DNA from: Methylocystis sp.
GTDB lineage: Bacteria > Pseudomonadota > Alphaproteobacteria > Rhizobiales > Beijerinckiaceae
Direction: 5' to 3'
DNA: 56,986 nucleotides
Assembly: GCF_021731785.1 (NCBI RefSeq)
Contig: NZ_JAKFWS010000096.1
Span: forward strand, 1 to 56,986
The notes under the pieces are model-generated. The model searched no databases and was not told where the DNA came from. It saw nothing but the letters and a program-made list of their open reading frames with translations. Shown here piece after piece: positions 7,882 to 17,519 of the stretch. The position numbers and the translations under genes are program-made. Numbering within the stretch: the first letter of the stretch is position 1; each line of letters begins with the position of its first letter.

Positions 7882-8628
7882 TCACGCGGTCTGGATAAAC
7901 CACCGCTCGAACCCTTCCAGCGCCACCGCCGTAAGCACGCCGCTTCTTACGGCATCGGTGTCGAGATTGATCCGGTTCGGCAAATCCTCGACGTCGCGAT
8001 GCGGCGTGTGCCCATGCACGATCACCTTGCCGAAGGACTGCTCGCAGTCGAGAAACCCTTCGCGAATCCACATCAGATCATGAGGGTCCTGCAGATGCAG
8101 CGGCCGGCTGCGCCGCACGCCGGCATGGCAGAAGAAATAGCCGCCATATTCGGTCCAAAGCCGGGTGTCTTCGATGAAGCGGCGATGTTCGTCCGGGAAA
8201 TGCGCGAGAAATTTCACCCGAACCCTCGACGCGCCGCCAATCGCGACTTCCTCGCCGGCGTCGACTCCATAGGAATGCAGCGTCGTCAGCGCACCATTGG
8301 CGACCCAATCGTCGAGCGCCGCGGCGTCGTCGATAAAGCGCAGCAACGCGTCTTCGTGATTGCCGCGCAGCGCGACCATCGGCGTGGGAAAATCCTTGGC
8401 CGACAAGCGCTTCAAAACGCCGTTGGAGCCAAGGCCGCGGTCGATATAATCGCCGACGAATATAGTGACGGCCTGTTCGCAGCGGCGCGCCGCGAGATCC
8501 TCGGCGATCGCTTCCGCGAGGGCATGGAGAAGATCGGCGCGCCCATGAATGTCGCCGATCGCGTAAAGCCGCATGCCGGGCGGCGCTTCGGCGGTGCTTA
8601 AGGCGGAAGGGAAGGAACGAATCGTCAT
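7882..8628 (-). CDS. calcineurin-like metallophosphatase
   Basis: A 248-residue protein with the three signatures of bacterial PPP-type serine/threonine or diadenosine-tetraphosphate phosphatases: GDIHG (25-29), GDYIDRG (59-65) and RGNHE (88-92). Two further metal-binding histidines are likely in FCHAG and VHGHTPH in the C-terminal half. These ligands hold two divalent metals. The substrate cannot be read from sequence. It is convergent with yraN, 4 bases apart, and divergent from haoA. Confidence 0.85.
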   Translation of the reverse strand: MTIRSFPSALSTAEAPPGMRLYAIGDIHGRADLLHALAEAIAEDLAARRCEQAVTIFVGDYIDRGLGSNGVLKRLSAKDFPTPMVALRGNHEDALLRFIDDAAALDDWVANGALTTLHSYGVDAGEEVAIGGASRVRVKFLAHFPDEHRRFIEDTRLWTEYGGYFFCHAGVRRSRPLHLQDPHDLMWIREGFLDCEQSFGKVIVHGHTPHRDVEDLPNRINLDTDAVRSGVLTAVALEGFERWFIQTA

Positions 8629-8770
8629 GGCTTCCCTTCATGTATCGTCGCGAAGCGTCTTGACGAGCGGCTGGGGCAATGGGTGGCCTCATGGACGAGG
8701 AGGCCTGTGGTCCTTTCCGCTCGCTGCCCCGGAGCCGAGAATACAGCCAGACGCAGAAGGGGCAGGACGC

Positions 8771-10480
8771 ATGCCAAATTTTTCGAAAGTTTTGGATTAT
8801 GCGGCCCGCGTCGCGCCAATTGTCGCGTTCACCCTGACCTTCGCCGTCGGCGCGCCGGCCTTTGCCGAGACGCCCGACGAAACCTTCAAGGCGCTTGGCC
8901 TTGAGAAATCCGCTTCGCCGAAAGAACTCTATGATGCGCTGACCAAGCGCTACTACGACGAATCGCAAGGCGCCGGGAAAGGCTCGTTCTCGAAATATTG
9001 GGAGCCGATCCCAATCTCGAAATATCTCAATCCGCACGACTTCTATAAGCCGCCGCATACGATCGACATCGACGCCAAGCGCGCCGACTGCGTCGAGTGC
9101 CACAGCCAGGTCACGCCCGGCTGGACGCATAGCTGGAAGGGTAGCGTGCACGGCAATCTCGACGCGATCCGCAACCTCCCCGACAGCGACGCGCGCACCT
9201 ATAAGAAGGCAATGATCACGGAGGTCGAGAACAACCTCCGCTCGATGGGATCGCTCAAGGCCGGCGAGAACCTGAAAGAGGTCGGCTGTATCGACTGCCA
9301 TATGGGAGTCGGCAAGGACCATGGCCAGCACAACACCGAACTGCGGATGCCCGACGCCGCCGCCTGCGGACAGTGCCATGTGCAGCAGTTCGCCGAGCGC
9401 GAATCCGAGCGCGACACTTTCACCTGGCCGCAGGATCAGTGGAAGCCGGGGCATCCCTCGCACGCGCTATCGATGAAGGCCAATGTCGAGAATGCGGTGT
9501 GGGCGGCGATGGAGCAGCGGGAGGTCGCGGAAGGCTGCACCTTCTGTCACACGCCGCAGACGACCTGCAACTCCTGCCACACGCGCCACGAATTCTCGGC
9601 CGTGCAGGCGCGTAAGCCGCAAGCCTGCGCGATCTGCCACAATGGCGTCGATCACAATGAATTCGAGGGCTACATGCTCTCGAAGCACGGCACGATCTAT
9701 CAGACGCGCGGCGACACATGGGACTGGAACGTCCGTCTCGCCGACGCGATGGAAAAGGGCAATATGAACGCCCCGACCTGCGCCTTCTGCCACATGGAGT
9801 ATCAGGGCAAGTTCACGCACAACATGGTGCGCAAGGCGCGCTGGGCCTTTGTGCCGATGCCGAAGATCGCGGAAAATTTGAGCCACCCCTGGTTCACGCA
9901 ACGCAAGGAGTCGTGGGTCTCGACCTGCTCCAACTGCCACTCAGACCGCTTCGCCCGCGCCTATCTCGACGGCATGGATAAGGGGATCATCTCCGGTCTT
10001 GAGATCACCGAGAAAGCGCGCAGCGTGTTGGTGAAGCTCTACGCCGACAAACTGTTGCCGGGCCAGACAACGAACCGTCCGGCGCCGCCGCCGCCCGAGA
10101 AGGACGATGCCGGCGGCTTCTTCCAGCTGTTCTGGCAGAAGGGCAATAATCCGAGCGCCATTGAATATGTCTTCGCCGACATGTGGGAGCATCATCAGAT
10201 CAAGCACTATAAGGGCCTCGCGCATATGAACCCCGGCGGCTACACCTATACCGAAGGCTGGTCGCAACTTATCGGCGCGGCGGCGAAGATCAACGACGAG
10301 GATACGAAGCTGCGCGAGGCCGCCGAAATCCGCGCCGAGCTGAAGCGCATCGCAGGCCAGAAGCGCGGCGACCTCGATCTCGATTCGCCGACGCGTCGCG
10401 CCTGGGCCGGCGGACTTGGGCTCCTCGCCATGCTTGCCGGCGCCGGCCTGCTGATGCAACGCGGACGCAAGGGCGGGTGA
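8771..10480 (+). CDS. haoA: hydroxylamine oxidoreductase-type octahaem cytochrome c
   Basis: A 569-residue precursor with eight CXXCH haem sites, first cysteines at residues 107, 173, 199, 256, 266, 286, 337 and 386. The ATG at 8771 opens a good signal peptide ending in AFA-ET near residue 33; longer in-frame starts would add residues unlike a signal. The C-terminus (about 540-561) is a hydrophobic anchor followed by basic residues. Length, haem count and anchor match the HAO of ammonia oxidisers. That family oxidises hydroxylamine in the periplasm, in a trimer whose haem P460 is cross-linked to a tyrosine after the last haem motif. Candidate tyrosines here are 480, 491 and 493 in KHYKGLAHMNPGGYTYTEGW; Tyr491 is the best placed. 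HaoB follows. In methanotrophs this pair detoxifies hydroxylamine. Confidence 0.93.
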   Translation: MPNFSKVLDYAARVAPIVAFTLTFAVGAPAFAETPDETFKALGLEKSASPKELYDALTKRYYDESQGAGKGSFSKYWEPIPISKYLNPHDFYKPPHTIDIDAKRADCVECHSQVTPGWTHSWKGSVHGNLDAIRNLPDSDARTYKKAMITEVENNLRSMGSLKAGENLKEVGCIDCHMGVGKDHGQHNTELRMPDAAACGQCHVQQFAERESERDTFTWPQDQWKPGHPSHALSMKANVENAVWAAMEQREVAEGCTFCHTPQTTCNSCHTRHEFSAVQARKPQACAICHNGVDHNEFEGYMLSKHGTIYQTRGDTWDWNVRLADAMEKGNMNAPTCAFCHMEYQGKFTHNMVRKARWAFVPMPKIAENLSHPWFTQRKESWVSTCSNCHSDRFARAYLDGMDKGIISGLEITEKARSVLVKLYADKLLPGQTTNRPAPPPPEKDDAGGFFQLFWQKGNNPSAIEYVFADMWEHHQIKHYKGLAHMNPGGYTYTEGWSQLIGAAAKINDEDTKLREAAEIRAELKRIAGQKRGDLDLDSPTRRAWAGGLGLLAMLAGAGLLMQRGRKGG

Positions 10481-10490
10481 GCGTCCCGCA

Positions 10491-10586
10491 TGTCGTTCCC
10501 GGCGCGCGAAAGCGCGACCGGGAATCCAGGGGCCTTCTTCGAAGCATTTGGCTGTTGCTTTGGATTCCCGCTTTCGCGGCAAAGAC
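10491..10586. repeat. inverted repeat between haoA and haoB
   Basis: TGTCGTTCCCGGCGCGCGAA with GCGCGACCGGGAATCCA faces TGGATTCCCGCTTTCGCGGC with AAAGACA across a short spacer. It resembles the GTTCCCG/CGGGAAT intergenic repeats of Rhizobiales. It separates haoA from haoB by 149 bases. Confidence 0.65.
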
Positions 10587-10629
10587 ATTCGGGCGCCGGA
10601 AGAATCGGAACTCTGACAGTTAGGCGCAC

Positions 10630-11598
10630 ATGACTCCCCGCATTCGGCTTATCGTCGGCGTCGCGCTCATCGTCTTCGGCTTCGCCCTCATCGGCTGGGC
10701 GATTTACGCTGGCCTCAATCCGAGCGTTCCCTTTGAAGCGCGTCTCGCGCCGATTTCGGCGGAAGCCGCGAAGGATGTCGAAGGCTTCGGACTTCCAGCC
10801 GAGCGCCTTCAGCAGATCCAAGTATCGGCGAAGGACGAGCGGCGTCCTCTCGCCGCTGGCGTCGTCGCGCGCGACGACGCCGGTCGGCTGACGCCGCTTG
10901 TATGGCGCAATCAGGTGACCGAGCCGATGCTCTTCTCTGACGTTTCGGCGGAGGATGCGGCAAAGGTTCTTGCAGCGATCCGCGAGCATACGCCGCAGGA
11001 CGCCGTCGTGCTGGCATGGTGGGACTTCTCGCGCGCGATCAAGCTTGTCGCAGGACGCGCCGCGCCGCTCGACGACGCAGAGGCGCGCGGTCTGTTGTTA
11101 CCTGCCGCCTGGTCGGCCGCCGCGGCAATGGAGCGCCCGCGATGGGGGGCGGGAGTCCCGACCTCGTCAGCGAACAGTTTCACACGATTTATCGACGCGT
11201 TGCTCAACGCCGATGAGGCGCATGCGAGCGAAGCCTTGAAGACGCTCGCGGGCGGCAAGCCCGCCTATGTCGCGGTGCGCATTTCCGACGTCTGGAGGCT
11301 CGCTGCCGTACGGCCCGAAAAGCTCTCGATCGCTTATAAAGATTTCGCCGCGACCGGCGTTTCGCATGGGCTCATCAAATCCGCCCAGCAATGGCTACGC
11401 GACGAGAAGATCGACGGCGGCTTCGCGGTCGAGCCGATCGGCGGCGCAACGCGGCTGCATTATCTTGAGCGAAAGAGCGACGGCGACCGGCTGATTGCGC
11501 GGCTGCTGCCGTTCTCCACCTCCCTGCCCGCGCCGCTAACGCGATTTTCGCTCGTCTATCAGCACAAGGGCTGGTGGATTTATCAGCTCAATGAGTGA
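10630..11598 (+). CDS. haoB: HaoB-family protein
   Basis: A 322-residue protein with an N-terminal membrane anchor (about residues 6-28, IRLIVGVALIVFGFALIGWA) and a large soluble part likely in the periplasm. Position directly after the octahaem cytochrome, on the same strand, and this topology fit HaoB, which accompanies haoA in ammonia oxidisers and methanotrophs. The exact role of HaoB is unproven; assembly of, or electron transfer around, HaoA are suggestions. No cytochrome c554 or cM552 gene follows, unlike nitrifiers. There is no CXXCH motif in this protein. Confidence 0.8.
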   Translation: MTPRIRLIVGVALIVFGFALIGWAIYAGLNPSVPFEARLAPISAEAAKDVEGFGLPAERLQQIQVSAKDERRPLAAGVVARDDAGRLTPLVWRNQVTEPMLFSDVSAEDAAKVLAAIREHTPQDAVVLAWWDFSRAIKLVAGRAAPLDDAEARGLLLPAAWSAAAAMERPRWGAGVPTSSANSFTRFIDALLNADEAHASEALKTLAGGKPAYVAVRISDVWRLAAVRPEKLSIAYKDFAATGVSHGLIKSAQQWLRDEKIDGGFAVEPIGGATRLHYLERKSDGDRLIARLLPFSTSLPAPLTRFSLVYQHKGWWIYQLNE

Positions 11599-11606
11599 GC
11601 CGCCAA

Positions 11607-12476
11607 CTATCGCACGCCGCGCAGCGCATGCAGCGGAAAATGCAGGAACGACCAACTCACGTTGGTGATCAACTGCGGCGGAATGTCCTTTTCAATCTGG
11701 CGATGCAAGGCCGGCAATTCGCTCCAATGCACGGTCGGGTTGAGATGGTGAGCGGTGTGGAACCCTAGATTTCCGCTTCGGCGGTTGAAAACGGCGTGAG
11801 TCGTATTGTTGGCGATGGCGAAAGGATTGTTCGACGATTCATCGCATCCGCAGTGATTGAGAAAATCGACATAGCGCGTGAAGAAGAACACGCCGAAGTG
11901 CCAAGGCAAAACGAAGCCGAGCGTGAGCAACGGCCGCCAGGCGAATAGCACGCCGATAAATCCGAGATAAAGGCAGTGTTCGACAAGAGCCCAGCGATAG
12001 TTGATCGGCTTCTTGATGTGGCTGAGGACGCCCTTTTCATAGGCCTCATAAAACGGTCCCACGATCGTCGGCCGCATTGAACGCCAGCAAAACGCCAGCG
12101 CGCCGCGCCACGAAAAACTTGCGCTCACATCAATATTTCGCGCGCGAAATTTTTCGTCGTGCCGACAATGATGGCCGTAGACATGCTGAATGCGCCAGTT
12201 CGACGCGGTGATGCCGGTGGTCGCGCCGAGCATGAGATCAAGCAGCAGATTGCATCCGCGCGACGTCGTGAAAGGATGATGGACGTGAAGGTGCAACAGG
12301 TAATTGGCCGAGCCGTTAATGGCGATGAAGGCGAGAATATAGGCGGAAAGCTCGACCAAGGAGAGCGATAGAAAGTAAGGGAGGAAAAATACGACAGTCG
12401 TGAAAAGCGCCTGAAGAATGTTGCATATGTCCTCTCGCCGGCAGAATGGCCGGCCGCCAGAAACGACAACGCGCAT
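11607..12476 (-). CDS. membrane fatty-acid desaturase family protein
   Basis: A 289-residue integral membrane protein with histidine clusters that bind a di-iron centre: H62, H64, H66, H67 in LLHLHVHHPF, H98, H102, H103, H106 in HVYGHHCRHDE, H208 in FLNHCG, and H240, H243, H244 in HTAHH. Hydrophobic segments lie before the first cluster and between about 165 and 205. These are hallmarks of the fatty-acid desaturase/hydroxylase superfamily. The substrate (acyl chain, sterol or carotenoid) cannot be assigned. It is convergent with haoB, 8 bases apart. Codon use is somewhat less GC-rich than in flanking genes. Confidence 0.8.
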   Translation of the reverse strand: MRVVVSGGRPFCRREDICNILQALFTTVVFFLPYFLSLSLVELSAYILAFIAINGSANYLLHLHVHHPFTTSRGCNLLLDLMLGATTGITASNWRIQHVYGHHCRHDEKFRARNIDVSASFSWRGALAFCWRSMRPTIVGPFYEAYEKGVLSHIKKPINYRWALVEHCLYLGFIGVLFAWRPLLTLGFVLPWHFGVFFFTRYVDFLNHCGCDESSNNPFAIANNTTHAVFNRRSGNLGFHTAHHLNPTVHWSELPALHRQIEKDIPPQLITNVSWSFLHFPLHALRGVR

Positions 12477-12725
12477 TGCAGCAATCCCTGAAAAAAATTC
12501 GCTCGGCGTCCGGCCCTCCGGATGATTCCGTGATCCTTAACGCTCTGTCAAAACCAGCCGCCGGCGCGTTTAGAGGTTTCCTTAACCCTTACGGCTTGTT
12601 AACTCCTCCCCGCTATGGTTTGTTGTGCGGCGCAGGGCGGCCCAACAAATGGCGAAATTGCGGGCGATAGACCGGGCGTCGCAGCCAAAGTCGCCATAGA
12701 GCGCCTGCCGACTCAAGGACAAATC
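12477..12725. promoter_or_regulatory. divergent intergenic region upstream of tolQ
   Basis: A 249-base gap between the divergent desaturase and tolQ genes, with relatively AT-rich tracts (TTTAGAGGTTTCCTTAACCC, TTGTTAACTCC). It presumably holds both promoters. No specific site can be assigned. Confidence 0.3.
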
Positions 12726-13469
<744 letters not shown>

Positions 13470-13478
13470 GGGGCGGGC

Positions 13479-13928
13479 ATGGGCGCTTCACTCTCGGCCC
13501 CGGGACGTAAGGGCGGCAGGCGGCGGCGCGGGGTGCCCCGCTACGGCGCCATGGCCGAAATCAACATGACGCCGTTCATCGACGTGATGCTGGTGCTGCT
13601 CATCATCTTCATGGTGGCGGCGCCCCTGCTTGCGACCGGCGTCGCGGTCGATCTTCCGCAGACGAGGGCCGGCGCGCTTAACATCGACCAGAAGCCGGTC
13701 TCGATCGCCATCGACGAAAAGGGACAGGTCTATCTGATGGATCAGCCGGTCGAGACGACGCAATTGCTCGACAAGCTCAAGGAAGCCGCCAAGCAGGGTT
13801 TTGACGAACGCATCTATGTCCGCGGCTCGAAGGCGGTGAATTACGGCCGCGTCGCCGAGGTGATGTCGCTTGTCATAAGCGCGGGCTACAAGAAGGTCGC
13901 GCTGGTGACAGAGCAGGAGAAGAAGTGA
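13479..13928 (+). CDS. tolR: Tol-Pal system protein TolR
   Basis: A 149-residue ExbD/TolR family protein. It has one N-terminal membrane span (about 33-53) preceded by AEINMTPFIDVMLVLLIIFM, where the Asp in FIDVML is the conserved proton-pathway residue. A periplasmic domain follows. It partners TolQ and TolA. It is packed between tolQ (9 bases) and tolA (11 bases), so the genes are an operon. Confidence 0.94.
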   Translation: MGASLSAPGRKGGRRRRGVPRYGAMAEINMTPFIDVMLVLLIIFMVAAPLLATGVAVDLPQTRAGALNIDQKPVSIAIDEKGQVYLMDQPVETTQLLDKLKEAAKQGFDERIYVRGSKAVNYGRVAEVMSLVISAGYKKVALVTEQEKK

Positions 13929-13939
13929 GCTGAGCGGAA

Positions 13940-15091
13940 ATGAAAATTTCGCGCTCCGAACCCGGTCTTCCGCTCTCCTCTGCAATCCACGCCGGATTGC
14001 TACTGACGGCGCTCGTCCTGTTTTCCAGCAGCCCAAAATTCGACGACGCCGTCGAGATGATTCCGGTCGACCTTGTCACCGATAGCGAACTCGCCCAGGT
14101 CATGAAGGGAGAAAAAACTGCGCGCGAAATCAAGTCGACGCCGCGCGTCGACAAGGTCGCGGCCGAAGCCGAGACAAAGCCGGAGCCGCCACTCGCGGAA
14201 GCCAAGAAAGACGTCGCCACGCCATTGCCGCCCGCGCGTCCGCTGCCGCAGCCCGCCGCCGACACGCCGCCGACGCCGCCGAAACGCGTCGCCGCTCTGC
14301 CGCCGAAGCCAGAGCCGCCGCCCAAGCTCGAGGAAAAGCAGCCCGAGCCGAAACCGGCGGCGAAGCCTAAAGCCGCGGCGCCGCAACCAGACAAGACGGA
14401 GCCCGAGACGAAGGACCCGGCTGAGGCCGAAATCGTCAAGCCGAAGCCGCCGACCCGCTCGAAGCCGGACAAGTCGGCAAAGGATGCGGCTAACGTTGAG
14501 AAACCAAAGGAGCGGCTCAAGGTCGACGAGGTCGCGAAGCTCCTCGCCAGTAAGAAGCAGCAAGACAAGCCTAAGCCTGAAGCGACGATCGGCGAACTGG
14601 CGGAAAAGGCGGCGAAGGAATCGAAGGCGGAATCGGGCGACGAGAATGCCCCAAAGTCGAAATTCGACGCCGCGAGCATTTCGAAAATGCTGAGCCGCGA
14701 AGCGCCGCAGCGCAAGGCCGCAACCGGCAGAGCGACCCAGGCCGCCGCGCTCGGCGCGCCGACGGGGACGGCCGCCAAAATGTCGGCCTCGATGGAAGCG
14801 CGCATCGCCGCCTATATCCACGATCACTATTACCCGTGCTGGGCGTCCGCCCTGTCGCTTGGCGGGCAGACCTATACGCCGATCGTGGAGTTTCATCTTT
14901 CGCGCGAAGGCGAACTCGAGGGGCGCCCGAAACTGCTGAACGCTTCGGCGACGCCGACCGAACATGCCCGTGGCGAACAGGCGATGCAGGCGGTGCGCCG
15001 CTGCAGCCCGATGCGGATTCCGCCCGAGTTCATGCCCTATTACGAAGAGGCGCTGCGCGAGGTCACGATCCGCTTCCAGGATGCGAATTAG
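13940..15091 (+). CDS. tolA: Tol-Pal system protein TolA
   Basis: A 383-residue protein. A short N-terminal membrane span (about 10-30) is followed by a long periplasmic arm rich in Lys, Pro, Ala and Glu (about 50-270), then a compact C-terminal domain ([20 protein letters not shown] onward, with cysteines in PCWAS and RRCSPM). This is the TolA plan: anchor, spacer, and a domain that contacts TolB/Pal. Length and order in tolQRAB agree. Low-complexity composition makes mirror-image open frames on the other strand, which are not genes. Confidence 0.88.
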   Translation: MKISRSEPGLPLSSAIHAGLLLTALVLFSSSPKFDDAVEMIPVDLVTDSELAQVMKGEKTAREIKSTPRVDKVAAEAETKPEPPLAEAKKDVATPLPPARPLPQPAADTPPTPPKRVAALPPKPEPPPKLEEKQPEPKPAAKPKAAAPQPDKTEPETKDPAEAEIVKPKPPTRSKPDKSAKDAANVEKPKERLKVDEVAKLLASKKQQDKPKPEATIGELAEKAAKESKAESGDENAPKSKFDAASISKMLSREAPQRKAATGRATQAAALGAPTGTAAKMSASMEARIAAYIHDHYYPCWASALSLGGQTYTPIVEFHLSREGELEGRPKLLNASATPTEHARGEQAMQAVRRCSPMRIPPEFMPYYEEALREVTIRFQDAN

Positions 15092-15203
15092 TGACCGCCT
15101 TCGCGCGCAGCGAACGGGTCGCCCCCCTCCCCAACCCTCCGAGAACGTCCATCGCCGCAAGGCGTTACGGTTTCTTCACGGCGATGCCGGAAAGATTTCG
15201 CCC

Positions 15204-16523
15204 ATGACACGCAGCATCACCCGCCGCGCCGCCGCCGGCTTTATCGCCGGCGCGGCGTTCGCCCCAATCCTTCCCGCCCCGACGGCGCGCGCCGGACGCG
15301 TCATCGATCTCAAGGGCGGCGGCTTTCAGCCGATCAATATCGCCGTCGCGCCTTTTGCCGGCGACGACGCCGCCAAGACCGTGACCTCGGTGACGCTGAA
15401 TAATTTCAAACGCTCGGTGTTTCTTCATCCGATCGAGCCCGCCGCGCTGCCGGCGAACGCCGCGCCGCCGGACGCAGCGCCCCATCTCGCCGCGTTCAAA
15501 GCGGTTAACGCGCAATTCGTGCTGACCGGGCGTTCGCAACGGGGCGCCGACGGAAGACTAAAGACCGAGTTCCGGCTCTTCGACGTGACGACGGGCGAAC
15601 AGGTCGCCGGTCAGCAATATGTGACTGAAACCGCCAATATACGGCGAGTCGCGCATCTCCTTTCCGACGCCGTCTTCACCCGCATCACCGGCGAAAAAGG
15701 TTTCTTCGACACGCGGGTCGTCTTCGTCGACGAAACCGGCTCCAAGGAGAGGCGCCGCAAGCGCCTCGCCATGATGGATCAGGACGGCGCGAATGTGCGC
15801 TACCTGACGCGCGGCGACGAACTCGTCGTCACGCCGCGATTCTCCCCCAATTCGCTCGACGTGACTTACATGTCCTTCGGCGCCGACGGCGATCCGAAAG
15901 TCCTGTTGATGAATATCGAGAACAGCCAGCGCGAAGTCGTGGGCAATTTCCCTGGCATGACCTTTTCGCCGCGATTTTCGCCCGATGGACAGAAGATCAT
16001 CATGTCGCTGTCGCAGGGTTCGACGACCAATCTCTATACGATGGATCTGCGCTCGCGCACGACGACGCGTCTGACCGACACCGCCGCCATCGATACGGCG
16101 CCGTGCTACGCTCCGGATGGCTCGCGCATCGTTTTCGAGAGCGATCGCGGCGGCTCGCAGCAGATTTACATCATGGGCGCGCAGGGCGGCGACGCGAAGC
16201 GCATCTCCTTCGGCGGCGGCCGCTATTCGACGCCGGTCTGGTCGCCCAAGGGCGATTACATCGCCTTCACCAAGCAGAATGGCGGCAATTTCGCGATCGG
16301 CGTGATGAAGACCGACGGCTCCGGCGAGCGCATTCTCACCGAAGGCTTTCACAATGAAGGCCCGACCTGGGCGCCGAACGGCCTATTCCTGATGTTCTTT
16401 CGCGATTCCGGCGGCGGTGGCGGACCGAAAATCTACATGGTCGACGTGTTCGGCCGTTCCGAGACCCAGGCGCCGACCCCGAGCTTCGCAAGCGACCCGG
16501 CCTGGGGCCCGCTGCAGGATTGA
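15204..16523 (+). CDS. tolB: Tol-Pal system periplasmic protein TolB
   Basis: A 439-residue protein. From ATG 15204 it begins with a twin-arginine-containing export signal ([16 protein letters not shown]...PTARA). An N-terminal domain (about 35-170) precedes a beta-propeller with repeated SPDG-like turns: [62 protein letters not shown]. TolB links TolA, Pal and porins in the periplasm. It starts 112 bases after tolA. The usual next gene, pal, is absent here. Confidence 0.93.
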   Translation: MTRSITRRAAAGFIAGAAFAPILPAPTARAGRVIDLKGGGFQPINIAVAPFAGDDAAKTVTSVTLNNFKRSVFLHPIEPAALPANAAPPDAAPHLAAFKAVNAQFVLTGRSQRGADGRLKTEFRLFDVTTGEQVAGQQYVTETANIRRVAHLLSDAVFTRITGEKGFFDTRVVFVDETGSKERRRKRLAMMDQDGANVRYLTRGDELVVTPRFSPNSLDVTYMSFGADGDPKVLLMNIENSQREVVGNFPGMTFSPRFSPDGQKIIMSLSQGSTTNLYTMDLRSRTTTRLTDTAAIDTAPCYAPDGSRIVFESDRGGSQQIYIMGAQGGDAKRISFGGGRYSTPVWSPKGDYIAFTKQNGGNFAIGVMKTDGSGERILTEGFHNEGPTWAPNGLFLMFFRDSGGGGGPKIYMVDVFGRSETQAPTPSFASDPAWGPLQD

Positions 16524-16555
16524 GGCTCGGCGGGCATTTCGACTAAACTGTCCGC

Positions 16556-16715
16556 ATGAACCTCGCCGAAGCCATTGCGAAACTGCGGGAGCGCGCGCCA
16601 GCTCCACGCGGTCGATCAAATTATCTGGAATGTCGTGGTTGACGAATTGCCGAAGCTGAAAGAAGCGGTTACCCAAATTCGCAATAATTTCGATACTGCC
16701 CGCCCCTCAAAATGA
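16556..16715 (+). pseudogene. small frame-disrupted gene before ung
   Basis: From ATG 16556 one frame reads MNLAEAIAKLRERA and then diverges to a stop at 16640-16642. A frame shifted at the GCGCGCGC run (16591-16598) continues as QLHAVDQIIWNVVVDELPKL and on to a TGA at 16713-16715 that overlaps the ung ATG. Adding one GC unit to the run would join both halves into a single helical protein of about 53 residues. So it is a frameshifted small gene, a slippage-prone gene, or an assembly error. I know no family for it. Confidence 0.45.
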
Positions 16716-17380
16716 CCAGACCAGTTCGCATCGAGGAAAGCTGGCGCAAGCATCTCGCGCGTGAATTCGAACAGCCCTATTTCGGGGAGCTGCGAGAATT
16801 CGTCCGCAGCGAATATGCCGCGCGCCGAATCTATCCGCCGGCGTCGCAGATTTTTCGCGCCTTCGACGAATGTCCCTTCGACCAGGTCAAAGTCGTCATT
16901 CTCGGGCAGGACCCCTATCACGGCGCCGGACAGGCCTGCGGACTTTGCTTCGCCGTCGGCGCTCATACGCCGCCGCCGCCGTCGCTCCAGAACATCTTCA
17001 AGGAAATCGAAGCCGATCTCGGTCATAAGGTCTCTCGCGACCCCGATCTTTCGCGTTGGGCGCGACAGGGCGTGTTGCTTCTCAACGCCACGCTCACCGT
17101 GCGCGAGAACGCCGCCGGATCGCATCAGAGCAAGGGCTGGGAGCAATTTACCGACGCCGCGATTCATGCGCTATCGCGCGAGCGCGAAGCCGTCGTCTTC
17201 ATGCTGTGGGGTTCCTACGCCCGGCGCAAGGGCGCAGGGATCGATCGGCGGAAACATCTGGTGCTCGAATGCGCCCACCCATCGCCGCTTTCGGCGCACA
17301 ACGGCTTTTTCGGCTGCAAGCATTTTTCTAAGGCGAACGATTATCTGATCGCCCACCGCCAGACGCCGGTCGAATGGTAA
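16712..17380 (+). CDS. ung: uracil-DNA glycosylase, family 1
   Basis: A 222-residue full-length family 1 enzyme that excises uracil from DNA, starting base-excision repair. The catalytic water-activating loop GQDPYH is at 65-70 (Asp67), PPPPSLQNIFKEIE supports DNA binding, LLLNATLTV forms the uracil pocket, and HPSPLSA at 189-195 carries the second catalytic His189. The ATG overlaps the stop of the small upstream frame (ATGA). Confidence 0.96.
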   Translation: MTRPVRIEESWRKHLAREFEQPYFGELREFVRSEYAARRIYPPASQIFRAFDECPFDQVKVVILGQDPYHGAGQACGLCFAVGAHTPPPPSLQNIFKEIEADLGHKVSRDPDLSRWARQGVLLLNATLTVRENAAGSHQSKGWEQFTDAAIHALSREREAVVFMLWGSYARRKGAGIDRRKHLVLECAHPSPLSAHNGFFGCKHFSKANDYLIAHRQTPVEW

Positions 17381-17519
17381 GGCGCAAAGTCATCGAGTCG
17401 CGCTCAACTGGACAATTCGGTTACGATTGGCAGACTTGGTCAGCCGCCTATCGCCTTCGCCGCCGCTTCGTGAACCTTGAGCAGATCTTCGTCTTGGATT
17501 GACGCACTTTGCGTGAGAG

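Noticed and set aside
14000..15160. 386-codon minus-strand frame opposite tolA
   Set aside because: It is Arg/Leu-rich, produced by the Lys/Ala/Pro repeats of TolA read backwards.
17381..17519. Reverse-strand fragment SASIQDEDLLKVHEAAAKAI between ung and the antiporter
   Set aside because: Too short and without a start or known family; could be a decayed 3' end.
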